Source: Chloroflexota bacterium (GTDB lineage Bacteria > Chloroflexota > Chloroflexia > Chloroflexales > Chloroflexaceae). Taken from it: a DNA stretch of 35,221 bases. Made by a program: the position numbers and the translations under genes. The stretch spans positions 1 through 35,221 of the forward strand of contig JAUQOZ010000390.1 of assembly GCA_030550625.1 (NCBI GenBank), given 5' to 3'. The notes under the pieces are model-generated. The model did no database searches. It was not told the DNA's origin and saw only the letters and a program-made list of their open reading frames with translations. This document shows positions 9,405 to 20,390 of this stretch, piece after piece (the first letter of the stretch is position 1; each line of letters opens with the position of its first letter).

Positions 9405-10349
9405 TTACAACGATCGCTCGACGGTGGTTGGTGCAGTAGCAATCGGCTGATACACCAACCGTTCCCGATCGACCGGATGGGCTAAACCACGCGCACACCC
9501 CCGTATCAGCGCAACTAGTCGCCCTAACCCTCGTGGCCGGCGCAGCCGGAGCAGTGGCATGAGGGGTTCAAGAAACGCTGGCACCAGCAATTCGTACCCT
9601 AACACGACCACAGCTCGCCAATGACCCGCTTTCAATGGTTTGATGTACGCTGCGCCTAACCCTTCCCAGTCACGCGCAGCCAATTCACGCGCTTCGGCCC
9701 ACGTGCGAAACCCGTCGTGAATGACGTAGGTGGCCGGAGTCTCGACGACATACCAGCCATGAGCAATGGCCCGCAAGGCAATATCAGCGTCTTCGGCGGA
9801 AGGAAACTTGCCGCCAGCGCCTAACGCTTCATCAAACCCGCCTATCGCCAGTACGGGATCACGTCGCACCGCCATACCAGCCCCAATGCCACGCGCCCGG
9901 CATTTTCCGCAAAAGCTCTTCACCACCGTTCGCTGTTGGCGTTGGTACGCTGGGATAAAGCCGGCGCTCTCATCGTGCGACCCCGGCAGCACATTGCAGA
10001 AGAGCACTGCTGCCCGTGGCTCACGCTGAAATTCCTGTTCTATCGTCCGCAGCCAATTGGCCGGCACGCGGCAGTCGTCGTCGGTAAAGGCGACCAATGG
10101 CGCGCGCGCCAGTTGCAAACCGATATTGCGCGCTACTCCCAATCCCTTGGTAGACGAAGCGATGTAATGTAGCCGGTGATCATGCTGAAACCGGCGGAGC
10201 GCCATAGCGGTGATTGTATCGGTGCTTTGATCAATGACAATCAACTCAAATGCCGGATGATCGTTGGCGAGGATGCTTTCAACCGCAGCCACCACGCTCT
10301 CACCTCGATTGCGGGTGCAGATGATGGCGCTTATCGTTGGTATGCTCAT
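9405..10349 (-). CDS. Glycosyltransferase family 2
   Basis: ISAIICTRNRGESVVAAVESILANDHPAFELIVIDQSTD...PLVAFTDDDCRVPANWL; resembles the 8419 gene. Confidence 0.88.
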   Translation of the reverse strand: MSIPTISAIICTRNRGESVVAAVESILANDHPAFELIVIDQSTDTITAMALRRFQHDHRLHYIASSTKGLGVARNIGLQLARAPLVAFTDDDCRVPANWLRTIEQEFQREPRAAVLFCNVLPGSHDESAGFIPAYQRQQRTVVKSFCGKCRARGIGAGMAVRRDPVLAIGGFDEALGAGGKFPSAEDADIALRAIAHGWYVVETPATYVIHDGFRTWAEARELAARDWEGLGAAYIKPLKAGHWRAVVVLGYELLVPAFLEPLMPLLRLRRPRGLGRLVALIRGCARGLAHPVDRERLVYQPIATAPTTVERSL

Positions 10350-10387
10350 ACATTCCCCCCCTTGCGCTTCACAATGTCGCTGCGCAG

Positions 10388-11116
10388 CTATGTTTCGCCA
10401 TACGCCGGCAGTCCCAGTAGTTCCGGGATAGTGACAATCTCATACCCTTCGCTGCGCAACCATGGCACTAAGCTGCGCACTGCCTGCGCGGTTTCCGTCT
10501 TTTCCCACCGGATTTGGTTCGAGACGGAATCATGCATCAAAATGATTGAGCCGGGTTTCACCAACGGTTTGATCTGCGCCACTAATTGCGCTGCCGGCAC
10601 TTCCGGCACTTTCCAATCATCAGGGTAGATATCCCACCCGATCACGGCATACCCCCGTTGCTGCAAGCGCCGCCCTTCCCACGGCGTCAACCAGCCCCAC
10701 GGCGGACGGTAGAGGCGTGGCCGGCGCCCAATGACCTGCGTGATAGCCGCAGTCGCCGCATCGATGTGATCGCCGCCGCGTAGCATGAGCCCAGCTTTGC
10801 GGCTGTGCATCATCGAGTGATTGCCGATCACGTGGCCTTCGACAAAGGCGCGCTGGACGACATCCGGGTGCCATTGCACGCTGAGCCCGACGCAGAAGAA
10901 GGTCGCTTTGACACCAAGCTCGCCAAGCGTATCGAGCAGCAGTTCGGTGCAGGGTTTGCTGGGCCCATCATCGAACGTGAAAGCCACCGCTCGCCGCGTG
11001 CGCGGTCCGTGATTGTAATAGTAGCCAAACCCGCCATACGGCGGGCTGAGCAAGAGGTTGCCCATCTGATCAACCGCTTTGGTAAGTGTTGTCCGTACGT
11101 TCATGCCAAACCTCAT
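10388..11116 (-). CDS. Polysaccharide deacetylase (NodB homology domain)
   Basis: TFDDGPS, HVIGNHSMMH, RLYRPPWG, SIILMHDS correspond to NodB motifs. Confidence 0.9.
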   Translation of the reverse strand: MRFGMNVRTTLTKAVDQMGNLLLSPPYGGFGYYYNHGPRTRRAVAFTFDDGPSKPCTELLLDTLGELGVKATFFCVGLSVQWHPDVVQRAFVEGHVIGNHSMMHSRKAGLMLRGGDHIDAATAAITQVIGRRPRLYRPPWGWLTPWEGRRLQQRGYAVIGWDIYPDDWKVPEVPAAQLVAQIKPLVKPGSIILMHDSVSNQIRWEKTETAQAVRSLVPWLRSEGYEIVTIPELLGLPAYGET

Positions 11117-12118
11117 TCAGACCGAGGCCGCTGCCTGTTCAGTGACAGCCGGTTGCGCGCGGCGAAACAGTTTGCCGTACAGTTTCGCGCCGAGCAGCGC
11201 GCGCAACGCAATGGCCGCCGACCCTTTTTGCAGGATGGTCTCCCACGGGCTGATCTGTAACCCGACACGGTAAAACTGCCAACCGAGCCGCAGATTGCCG
11301 CTAAAGACGGCATCAGCCGCAAATGAAATCAAGGCCCGTTGCCGCGCTTTGCGATACAGCCATTGTTTCTGCTGCCGCTCCGCTTCCGGCATCAAGCTAA
11401 ATGTCCAATCAAAGATGCGGAAGAGTTCGTAGATGGCGTTACGCAACGCGGCAGGGTCTTTCGACATACTCGATGGATGCCGGCGGTAGGCATAGAGCAT
11501 CTCATCAATGTAGGCAACATCGCCAACATGGCACAACCCTAACCACATTTGTGCGTCGAGCGACCAGCGTAAGGTTGGGTCGTAGCCGCCAAGCGCCTCG
11601 TACGCGCTTTTGCGAATCATCGTGCCACTGTGCTGCGGGTAGCCTTTGAGCAGAAAATCGGCAAAGACTTCCTTCCCATCACGCACATAACTGCGTTCTG
11701 CCGCCCGGCTGACAAAGCTCAATGTCTGTTCGTCGGCGTAGAGGCCGTAGGCGCTGAATGCCATCACCACCCGCGGGTGCTGTTCCAGCGCCTCGACTTG
11801 GCGGGCGAAGGCATGCGGCGAAACTACCCAGTCATCCGCCGAAATGACGCTCAGGTAGCTGCCGCGCGATTCCTGCATGCCCTCGATCAGCGACGCGACG
11901 AAGCCCTTGTTTTGCTCGTGGTTGATCAACCGCACACGCGGATCGCTCAGATATGGCGCGATGACTTCGAGCGAGTTGTCGGTGGAACAGTCATTGATCA
12001 CAATGACCTCGAAGTCGCGAAAACTCTGCTGAAGGATCGAGTCGAGACAGTGGGGGAGGAAGCGAGCATAGTTATAGTTTAAGACGGTGACTGACACCAA
12101 TGGCGTGTTGCCTTGCAT
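11117..12118 (-). CDS. Glycosyltransferase family 2
   Basis: VSVTVLNYNYARFLPHCLDSILQQSFRDFEVIVINDCSTDNS...SYLSVISADDWV. Confidence 0.9.
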   Translation of the reverse strand: MQGNTPLVSVTVLNYNYARFLPHCLDSILQQSFRDFEVIVINDCSTDNSLEVIAPYLSDPRVRLINHEQNKGFVASLIEGMQESRGSYLSVISADDWVVSPHAFARQVEALEQHPRVVMAFSAYGLYADEQTLSFVSRAAERSYVRDGKEVFADFLLKGYPQHSGTMIRKSAYEALGGYDPTLRWSLDAQMWLGLCHVGDVAYIDEMLYAYRRHPSSMSKDPAALRNAIYELFRIFDWTFSLMPEAERQQKQWLYRKARQRALISFAADAVFSGNLRLGWQFYRVGLQISPWETILQKGSAAIALRALLGAKLYGKLFRRAQPAVTEQAAASV

Positions 12119-12133
12119 CGCCAGCTCCTTCTA

Positions 12134-13291
12134 TCAGCGCGCACAGGCTGCTGCTAATGTTTCGACCACATAGTCTTGATCTTCAGTTGTCATCTGGGGA
12201 TAGAGCGGCAACAGGATGCTGCGATCTTGGCCGTATTCCGAGTGCGGCAACTGGTATCCCTCTGCGCGCCAATACGGTTGTTCGCGATGCGCGCACATAA
12301 TACCGCGCCGGGTGGCGATGCCGTGGTCGAGCATATACTGCATCACGGCCCGCTGATCGCACCACTCTGGCAGATAGATCGAGTAGCTTTGCCAGTTGGT
12401 GCGCGCATAGGCCGGCTCGTCTGGTACACCAACCCCCGGAATGGCACTGAGGAGTTTGGCGTAGCGCGCCGCTAACTGTCGTCGCGTCGCCACAATCTCT
12501 GGCAAGCGCCGCAATTGCTCGCGCCCGACGGCTGCCTGTATGTCAGTCATGCGGTAGTTGTAGCCAACCACGTTGTACTCTTCAAAAATCACCTGATGAG
12601 CTAGATGGCGCACCCGGTCATTCACGCTCATCCCATGCTGGCGCAAGAGGCGGAATAAGTTGGCATACTCGGCGTTGTTGGTGGTGAGCATGCCGCCATC
12701 ACCGGTGCTCAGCACCTTGCGCGGGTGGAACGAGAAGCATGCGATCACCCCGTGCGGTTTGCCAATCTTCTCCCAACGACCCTCCCACCAGAGTTCGCTC
12801 CCGATCGCGCAAGCGGCATCTTCGATCACCGGCAAGCCATGCGCTTCCGCCACCGCCAAGATCCGCGCCATATCCGCCGGCATCCCCATCTGATGCACGG
12901 TCAAAATCGCTTTAGTGCGCAGCGTGATCGCCGCTTCGATCAGCGCCGGATCCATGTTGTGCGTCGCCGGATCGATGTCAACGAAGACCGGCTCGGCCCC
13001 GCAATAGCGCACACTGTTGGCGGTGGCGATATACGAATGGCTGACTGTGATCACTTCATCGCCGGGACCAACTCCCACCGCCAGCAGGGCAAGATGCAGC
13101 GCAGTGGTGCAATTCGAGACGGCTACCGCATGCGCGGCGCCGGTGTAGGCAGCAAACTCTTGCTCAAACGCGGCCACTTCCGGCCCTTGCGTGATCCACC
13201 CCGACAAAATGACGCGCTGGGCTGCTTCGGCTTCGGCATAGCCCATCACCGGTTTGGCCAGTGGGATCTGGCGCTTGGCTGTCGTTGTCAT
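12134..13291 (-). CDS. DegT/DnrJ/EryC1/StrS-family sugar aminotransferase
   Basis: Start reassigned to MTTTAKRQIPLAKPVMG (4-bp ATGA overlap with the upstream epimerase). LSGWITQGPEVAAFE, VIEDAACAIG, FSFHPRKVLSTGDGGML (PLP Lys). Confidence 0.92.
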   Translation of the reverse strand: MTTTAKRQIPLAKPVMGYAEAEAAQRVILSGWITQGPEVAAFEQEFAAYTGAAHAVAVSNCTTALHLALLAVGVGPGDEVITVSHSYIATANSVRYCGAEPVFVDIDPATHNMDPALIEAAITLRTKAILTVHQMGMPADMARILAVAEAHGLPVIEDAACAIGSELWWEGRWEKIGKPHGVIACFSFHPRKVLSTGDGGMLTTNNAEYANLFRLLRQHGMSVNDRVRHLAHQVIFEEYNVVGYNYRMTDIQAAVGREQLRRLPEIVATRRQLAARYAKLLSAIPGVGVPDEPAYARTNWQSYSIYLPEWCDQRAVMQYMLDHGIATRRGIMCAHREQPYWRAEGYQLPHSEYGQDRSILLPLYPQMTTEDQDYVVETLAAACAR

Positions 13292-14301
13292 AGCCGGGTA
13301 ATCTCCTCTTTTTTCCAATTGTGAACTCGCTCTTCGGTCAGCAGATCCTCGATCGCCACACCACGCGATAGATACCATTCGCGCAGCCGCTGCAACCCTT
13401 CGCGCAACGAGACGGTTGGCGCAAAGCCGAGCACCTGTTGCGCCCGCGTGCTGTCGGCATAGAGCCGCAACACATCTCCCGGTCGTGGCTCATCATGGAT
13501 GACCGGCGCATCGGGATGCCCTATCACCTCGGCGACAGTGCGGGCCAGCTCGTTGATTGAAATTTCCCTGCCCTGTCCAATATTAAACGTACCGCCAACC
13601 GCACTTTCGACCATACCGGCCAGCATAATCCCGCGCGCCGTGTCGCTCACGTAGGTGAAATCACGGGTTTGCGCGCCGTCGCCAAAGATGATCATCGGCT
13701 TGCCAGCCATTGCTCGTAGCATGAACTTCGGAATCACCTCGCCACTATCGCCTTCGTGATGGCTACGCGGGCCAAAGCTGTTAAACGGGCGCACCACGAC
13801 GGTCGGGTAGCGATAGCTTTCCCAAAAAGCGCGCGTGTAGCATTCGCCAGCCAGCTTGCCGCCGCCATAGACCGTCATCGGAAAGGTGGGATGCTCTTCC
13901 GTCATCGGCGCCCAGCGCGCCGTGCCATACACCTCCGAGCTTGACACATACACGAAGCGCGGCACTTCGGCCCGGCGAGCCAAATCGAGCAAGATGAGCG
14001 TGCCGGTCGCGTTGACATCATGGTTCTCGAACGGATCATGCAGGCTGTGGCGCACACCGAGGCAAGCCAGATGGTAGATAATCTCAACCCCGCGCAGCAG
14101 GCGTGCCATCGCGTCACGGTCACGAATATCAACCACGGCCAGCTCAACTTCGGCATCACGTAGGTGTGCAAGATTGGCTCGCTTGCCATTCACTAAGTTA
14201 TCAACCGCGATCACTCGGTGGCCGGCGGCGGCCAGTTGCGTCACCAGCTCGCTGCCAATAAAACCGGCCCCGCCGGTGACGAGAATCCGTTTTGTTGTCA
14301 T
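13288..14301 (-). CDS. NAD-dependent sugar epimerase/dehydratase (extended SDR)
   Basis: ILVTGGAGFIGSELV, VYVSSSEVYG, YGGGK active site, NSFGPRSH. Confidence 0.93.
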   Translation of the reverse strand: MTTKRILVTGGAGFIGSELVTQLAAAGHRVIAVDNLVNGKRANLAHLRDAEVELAVVDIRDRDAMARLLRGVEIIYHLACLGVRHSLHDPFENHDVNATGTLILLDLARRAEVPRFVYVSSSEVYGTARWAPMTEEHPTFPMTVYGGGKLAGECYTRAFWESYRYPTVVVRPFNSFGPRSHHEGDSGEVIPKFMLRAMAGKPMIIFGDGAQTRDFTYVSDTARGIMLAGMVESAVGGTFNIGQGREISINELARTVAEVIGHPDAPVIHDEPRPGDVLRLYADSTRAQQVLGFAPTVSLREGLQRLREWYLSRGVAIEDLLTEERVHNWKKEEITRL

Positions 14302-14329
14302 GTGTTACCCTCGTGATAAATAACGATGT

Positions 14330-14359
14330 CGTAGGGATACAACGGCGCTGTATCCTACG
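14330..14359. terminator. Inverted repeat between the epimerase and DegT genes
   Basis: CGTAGGGATACA-acggcgc-TGTATCCTACG, imperfect with one bulge. Confidence 0.45.
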
Positions 14360-14361
14360 CC

Positions 14362-15480
14362 CTACGAAGCCACAGCCGCAATCTGCTGCATCCAACCCTG
14401 CATCGCGTTCGCGACCGCTTGCTGTTGTTCGGCGGTCAATTCAGGGAACATCGGCAGCGAGAGCACTTCTGCCGCTGCCGCTTCGGCCTGCGGAAAATCA
14501 CCCGCTTGATAGCCCAACTCGGCAAACGCCTTTTGCATATGCACCGGGATCGGATAGTGAATGCCGGTGCTCACGCCATGCTCGTGCAAATACGCTTGCA
14601 ATTCGTCGCGACGGGCATCGCGGATCGCATAAATGTGATAGACATGACGGCGATCAGGCAAAGCTGCAGGAGTGCGCACCCCTATCGGCGCTAGCAACGC
14701 ATCGTAGCGAGCCGCTGCCGCGCGGCGCAACTCCGTCCACTGTTCGATATAGCCCATCTTCACGCGCAAAATCGCGCCCTGAATACCTTCCATCCGGTAA
14801 TTGAAACCCTTGAGGTCATGATGATAGCGCCGTTCGGCGCCCCAGTCGCGCAGCATACGCACTGTGCGGGCTAGTTCGGGATTGTTGGTCGTCACGGCGC
14901 CGCCTTCGCCATACGCACCCAGATTCTTGCCGGGGTAGAAGCTAAAGCACCCTAAATCGCCAATGCTGCCAACCCGCCGGCCCTTATATTCGGCCCCGTG
15001 CGCTTGCGCCGCGTCTTCAATAACCACCAGCCCATGCTTGCGCGCAATCGCCATAATCGCATCCATCTCAGCCGGCTGGCCGTACAGATGTACAGGAATG
15101 ATTGCCTTGGTGCGCGGCGTAATCGCAGCCTCGATCTGAGCCGGATCAATCGTAAAACTGACCGGATCAATATCCACAAACACCGGTCGCGCACCGGTAT
15201 AGTCAATCGCTGAGACAGTGGCGATAAAGGTGTGCGGCGTCGTAATCACCTCATCGCCGCGCCCGACGCCAGCAGCTAGCAGGGCTAGATGCAGCGCGCT
15301 CGTACCGGAATTGACCCCCAAGGCGTAGCGGCATTGGGTGTAGTCAGCGAATAATTCTTCAAACGCCGCTACTTCTTTGCCCAAGACAAACTGGGTGCTG
15401 GCTAGCGTATCAAGCACTGCGCGATCGACCTCTTCTTTGATCGAGAGGTACTGAGCTTTCAAATCAACAAATGGGATCAT
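14362..15480 (-). CDS. DegT/DnrJ/EryC1/StrS-family sugar aminotransferase (WbpE-like)
   Basis: [85 protein letters not shown]. Confidence 0.93.
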   Translation of the reverse strand: MIPFVDLKAQYLSIKEEVDRAVLDTLASTQFVLGKEVAAFEELFADYTQCRYALGVNSGTSALHLALLAAGVGRGDEVITTPHTFIATVSAIDYTGARPVFVDIDPVSFTIDPAQIEAAITPRTKAIIPVHLYGQPAEMDAIMAIARKHGLVVIEDAAQAHGAEYKGRRVGSIGDLGCFSFYPGKNLGAYGEGGAVTTNNPELARTVRMLRDWGAERRYHHDLKGFNYRMEGIQGAILRVKMGYIEQWTELRRAAAARYDALLAPIGVRTPAALPDRRHVYHIYAIRDARRDELQAYLHEHGVSTGIHYPIPVHMQKAFAELGYQAGDFPQAEAAAAEVLSLPMFPELTAEQQQAVANAMQGWMQQIAAVAS

Positions 15481-15545
15481 GAACTTCCCCTTTCACAATA
15501 GGCGGATGGGTTGCTATCATCGTTGGCTAACAATGACCAATGCGC

Positions 15546-16556
15546 TTACTCTAACGCAATCGGCTGGCCACGATTGGTCATCGAGCGCGTTGCCGCTTCC
15601 AGAATGCGAATGACGCGCAGGCCGGCATGGCCATCCGACTGTGGCCGGCGACCATTGCGCACGCAATCCACAAAATGCTCGGCCTCGATCCGCAAGGCCT
15701 CGATGTTGTCAAGTCGCGGCGCCCACATATCGCCGGTGCGGTAGCCGACATGGCGCTGGTAAACGGCATCCTCGCTCTCACTTACAATGATGCCTTTGTC
15801 GTAGACCTTCACTTTTTCACTCATTTCAATATCATCATAGACAACCATCTTTTCCGATCCACCAATCAGTGTTTGGCGGATCTTCACCGGCGCCATCCAA
15901 TTGACATGAAAATGGGCGATCAAGTTGTTGGGGAAATAGCAGGTCAAGTAGGCCATATTTTCCGGTTTACCCGGTACATGCGCCATGCCGGTGGCCGCAA
16001 TCATGGTTGGGGTCGCTCCGACCAGATAATCCATGATCGAGAGATCATGCACGGCCAGATCCCAGAGTACATTGACATCATTCTGGAACAGACCCAAATT
16101 GACCCGCACCGAGTCGTAGTAGTAGAGCGTGCCTAGCGTCCCGTTATCGATCAATTCTTTAATCTTGCGCACGGCGCTAGTGTAGATAAACGTATGATCC
16201 ACCATCAGCGTCAACCCGCGGCGCTCGGCCTCTTCCACCAGCCGCTCCGCTTGGGAGACAGTGGCCGTAAACGGCTTTTCAACCAGCACGTGCTTACCAG
16301 CCTGTAACGCCATCAACGCCAATTCAAAATGCGATGATACCGGCGTCGCTACCGCCACTGCATCAAGGTCAGGATTGCGCAGCATATCAGCGACATCAGC
16401 ATAGGTCTTCACCGAGGGGTAGACCTGCTCGACCAATGCGCGCCGTTCGCTTCGTTGATCACACACCGCTACCACTCGGACGCCGGTGACTTGGGCAAAA
16501 TTGCGCACGAGGTTGGGTCCCCAGTAGCCGTATCCGATGACGCCAATTCCAATCAT
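15546..16556 (-). CDS. Gfo/Idh/MocA-family oxidoreductase
   Basis: IGVIGYGYWGPNLVRNF; VATPVSSHFELALMALQAGKHVLVEKPFT; WDLAVHDLSIM. Confidence 0.93.
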   Translation of the reverse strand: MIGIGVIGYGYWGPNLVRNFAQVTGVRVVAVCDQRSERRALVEQVYPSVKTYADVADMLRNPDLDAVAVATPVSSHFELALMALQAGKHVLVEKPFTATVSQAERLVEEAERRGLTLMVDHTFIYTSAVRKIKELIDNGTLGTLYYYDSVRVNLGLFQNDVNVLWDLAVHDLSIMDYLVGATPTMIAATGMAHVPGKPENMAYLTCYFPNNLIAHFHVNWMAPVKIRQTLIGGSEKMVVYDDIEMSEKVKVYDKGIIVSESEDAVYQRHVGYRTGDMWAPRLDNIEALRIEAEHFVDCVRNGRRPQSDGHAGLRVIRILEAATRSMTNRGQPIALE

Positions 16557-16960
16557 GGTGACACCTGCCTTGATAAGCTTCAGGATGAAGCAACGAGAAT
16601 GGTTTATGTGTCAATGATAGACACGTGCGATGATGAGGGGGTGAATGATGGTCGAGCAAGTATGAGAGGTTTGTTATATTGCTTGATAAAGCAAATACAG
16701 ATACGATAGATTTCTACATCACAAAAAGGCTCTATTATCGTAAGAATGGTGTTGTGTTAGGGCATGCGATAGGCGTGGCAACTGAGGCCAGCGCGCTGAG
16801 GGGCAAATTCACGGGCGCGCAGCCCCCGCTGCCATCTCCCGCTCTGGCGAGGACCACCATTGCGCCCCTCTCGCTCAAGCGGGGGATGGCTTCGCCGCCT
16901 GTGGCGGCGCGCAAGGACCTTGGGAGTGGTGGTGTCGCAAAGACAACTAATGTGGTTGCG

Positions 16961-18205
16961 CTACGAACCGTGTCCCATCTCAGCAATAAGCTCGTCTGCC
17001 GCTGCGAGCAATTGCTCAATCCGCTGCGGCGGCGTATTCTTGCTCTTGAGGTACAGTTCGAGCGCTTGGCGCGGCGTCAGTCCCTCGCGCAACGCTTCCG
17101 CCACCCCGGCAAAGCGTTGGCGCGCCGGACGTTCCACATCAAACACAATGGCGGCAATCACTGCTGCGCCGGCTTCGTGGAGCCACGTTCGTACCTGCTC
17201 TTCGCGGAGCAGCGGGGTCTGTTCGCGCGAAAGCTGCACTTCAACGCGCACCACTGCATCGCGCACATCATGCCGCTCGATCGCCGTCCGCAATGCCGCC
17301 GCCGGATCACTGCTCCGGCGGAGATCGCGTTCAATGCTGACAAACGGGCGCGCGTTCAACGGCACAAAGCGCCAGCGCGCTTGGCCCGGCGCTAATTCCA
17401 CTAAGACACAGCCTTTTGGTTCGTCGCGCTCGCCAAAATCGATCCGTTCAATGCTGCCGGGGTAGACGATCGGCGGCTGTTCACCTAACACTTGATGACG
17501 GTGAATATGACCCAACGCGACATAATCAACGCCGGGATGGGTTAATGCCGAACGCGGCAGGCTCAGATCGCGGCCAAGGATCATCGCCCGCTCTGACCCC
17601 AACTGCGCGCCTTCTACCGTGCCGTGAAAGGCAATGATGGTCGGCAGGCTGGGGTCGCGTTGAGCTACTGCCTGCTCGATAAAATCGACCAACCGGCGGC
17701 TCAGTTCGTACTCGATCGTTGCAATCGACGCGCCGGCCAGTTCTTCGCGGGCCAGCAGCATTTGGCGCGTCACCCACGGCACCGCGATCAGTTGCACCTC
17801 GCCGTTGCGGGTAGCAATCCGGTGCTGGCGTGGCCGGTCGGCTACCGTCACCCCTTCGAGCGCCAGCGTGGCAAAGATCTCGACCGAGTGCGCTTTGCCT
17901 TGCGCCGGCGAAATGTCATGGTTGCCGGTGAGAATAACCACCGCGACCCCTGCTTCGCGCAATCGCCGGATGCGGGTGGCAAATTCGCGTTGTACTGTCG
18001 GGTTGGGGGTGCGGTTTTTGTAGATATCGCCGGCAATCAAGCAGAGATCGATCTGGTGATCGAGGCCAATGCTAATCGCTTCATCAAGCCGGTCGAGATA
18101 GTCGATCAGGCGCGAATGCAACCCGCGGCGCGGATCAAGCGCGCCGTAGTTTTCAACGCCGAGGTGTAGATCGGCGAGATGGAGCATACGGATCATCGTG
18201 ATCAC
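16961..18205 (-). CDS. sbcD: DNA double-strand break repair exonuclease SbcD-like (metallophosphoesterase)
   Basis: MLHLADLHLGVENYG, LIAGDIYKNRTPN, VVILTGNHDIS, TIIAFHGTVEGA, YVALGHIHRHQVLGE, VYPGSIERIDFGE. Confidence 0.88.
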   Translation of the reverse strand: MITMIRMLHLADLHLGVENYGALDPRRGLHSRLIDYLDRLDEAISIGLDHQIDLCLIAGDIYKNRTPNPTVQREFATRIRRLREAGVAVVILTGNHDISPAQGKAHSVEIFATLALEGVTVADRPRQHRIATRNGEVQLIAVPWVTRQMLLAREELAGASIATIEYELSRRLVDFIEQAVAQRDPSLPTIIAFHGTVEGAQLGSERAMILGRDLSLPRSALTHPGVDYVALGHIHRHQVLGEQPPIVYPGSIERIDFGERDEPKGCVLVELAPGQARWRFVPLNARPFVSIERDLRRSSDPAAALRTAIERHDVRDAVVRVEVQLSREQTPLLREEQVRTWLHEAGAAVIAAIVFDVERPARQRFAGVAEALREGLTPRQALELYLKSKNTPPQRIEQLLAAADELIAEMGHGS

Positions 18206-18228
18206 TCCATGCGTAATAGAATGGGTGA

Positions 18229-18249
18229 GGGCGACGCACTGCGTCGCCC
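18229..18249. terminator. Hairpin downstream of the ABC transporter operon
   Basis: GGGCGACGCA-c-TGCGTCGCCC, 10-bp arms, between sbcD start and the ATPase stop. Confidence 0.5.
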
Positions 18250-18280
18250 CTAATATTGCGCTCTGCCTTGTCGCTACACT

Positions 18281-19279
<999 letters not shown>

Positions 19280-19304
19280 GGTCTCGCTCCATCGTATCGT
19301 CATA

Positions 19305-19335
19305 GCCAAGACGTTGGGCTGCGCGACGTCTTGGC
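19305..19335. promoter_or_regulatory. Intercistronic hairpin between the two ATPase genes
   Basis: GCCAAGACGT-tgggctgcgcg-ACGTCTTGGC, 10-bp perfect stem. Confidence 0.55.
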
Positions 19336-19336
19336 G

Positions 19337-20353
19337 TCAATCTTCATACAGCCAGCACCGCACGCGCCGGTTCGCGCCTAACTCGATCATCGGCGGCGGC
19401 TGGTCGCATTTCTCAAATCGCTTATTGCAGCGCGACGCGAACCGGCACCCTTTGGGCGGATTGATCAAGCTCGGCACCGTACCGGGAATGACCTCCAACT
19501 CCTCGCGTTCATCGCCGAGCACCGGCATCGAATTGAGCAAGCCGCGGGTGTAAGGGTGCTTGGGATCGCTAAACAGCGACTGTACATCAGCGTATTCAAC
19601 CACTTGACCAGCGTACATCACCACCACACTATCAGCCATCTCGGCGATCACACCCATATCGTGCGTAATCAGCATAATCGCCGTCTCGATCTTCTCGCGC
19701 AGTTCGCGCATCAGATCAAGGATCTGGGCCTGAATTGTCACATCAAGCGCGGTGGTCGGCTCGTCAGCGATCAATAATTCGGGGTTGCAGGCAAGGGCCA
19801 TCGCGATCATCACGCGCTGGCATTGCCCACCCGATAGCTCGTGAGGATACTGGCGCATCCGCCGCTGCGGGTCGGGCAACCCCACCATCGACAGCAGCTC
19901 GATACAGCGTTTTTGCGCCTCTTCGCCCTTGAGACCCTGATGGATTTCGAGCGTCTCGATAATCTGATCACCCACCCGGAAGACCGGATTGAGCGCCGTA
20001 GTCGGCTGCTGGAAAATCATCGCGATCCGGTCGCCGCGGATCTTGCGCATCTCTTCAGGGTCAAGGTCAAGCAGATTAACTCCGTCGAAGATAATCTTGC
20101 CTTCGACAATCCGGCCGGGCGGGCTCACCAAGCGCATAATCGAGAGTGAGGTCACACTCTTGCCTGACCCCGACTCACCGACGATACCGAGCGTTTCGCC
20201 GCGGCGCAGGGTGAAATCGACGCCATCAACCGCCTGCACCACGCCATCTTCGGTAAAGAAATAGGTCTTCAAGCCCTCCACGCGCAGCAGTTCAGCGCCA
20301 CGCCGGCCGGTGGGGCGCGCTGCGCCCGCTACAACACGAGACTCGGTTGCCAC
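19337..20353 (-). CDS. Dipeptide/oligopeptide ABC transporter ATP-binding protein (OppD/DppD type)
   Basis: [75 protein letters not shown]. Confidence 0.93.
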   Translation of the reverse strand: MATESRVVAGAARPTGRRGAELLRVEGLKTYFFTEDGVVQAVDGVDFTLRRGETLGIVGESGSGKSVTSLSIMRLVSPPGRIVEGKIIFDGVNLLDLDPEEMRKIRGDRIAMIFQQPTTALNPVFRVGDQIIETLEIHQGLKGEEAQKRCIELLSMVGLPDPQRRMRQYPHELSGGQCQRVMIAMALACNPELLIADEPTTALDVTIQAQILDLMRELREKIETAIMLITHDMGVIAEMADSVVVMYAGQVVEYADVQSLFSDPKHPYTRGLLNSMPVLGDEREELEVIPGTVPSLINPPKGCRFASRCNKRFEKCDQPPPMIELGANRRVRCWLYED

Positions 20354-20390
20354 AGGTACTCCGTATCGTTATCTTGAGCGTGCCCGTTGC

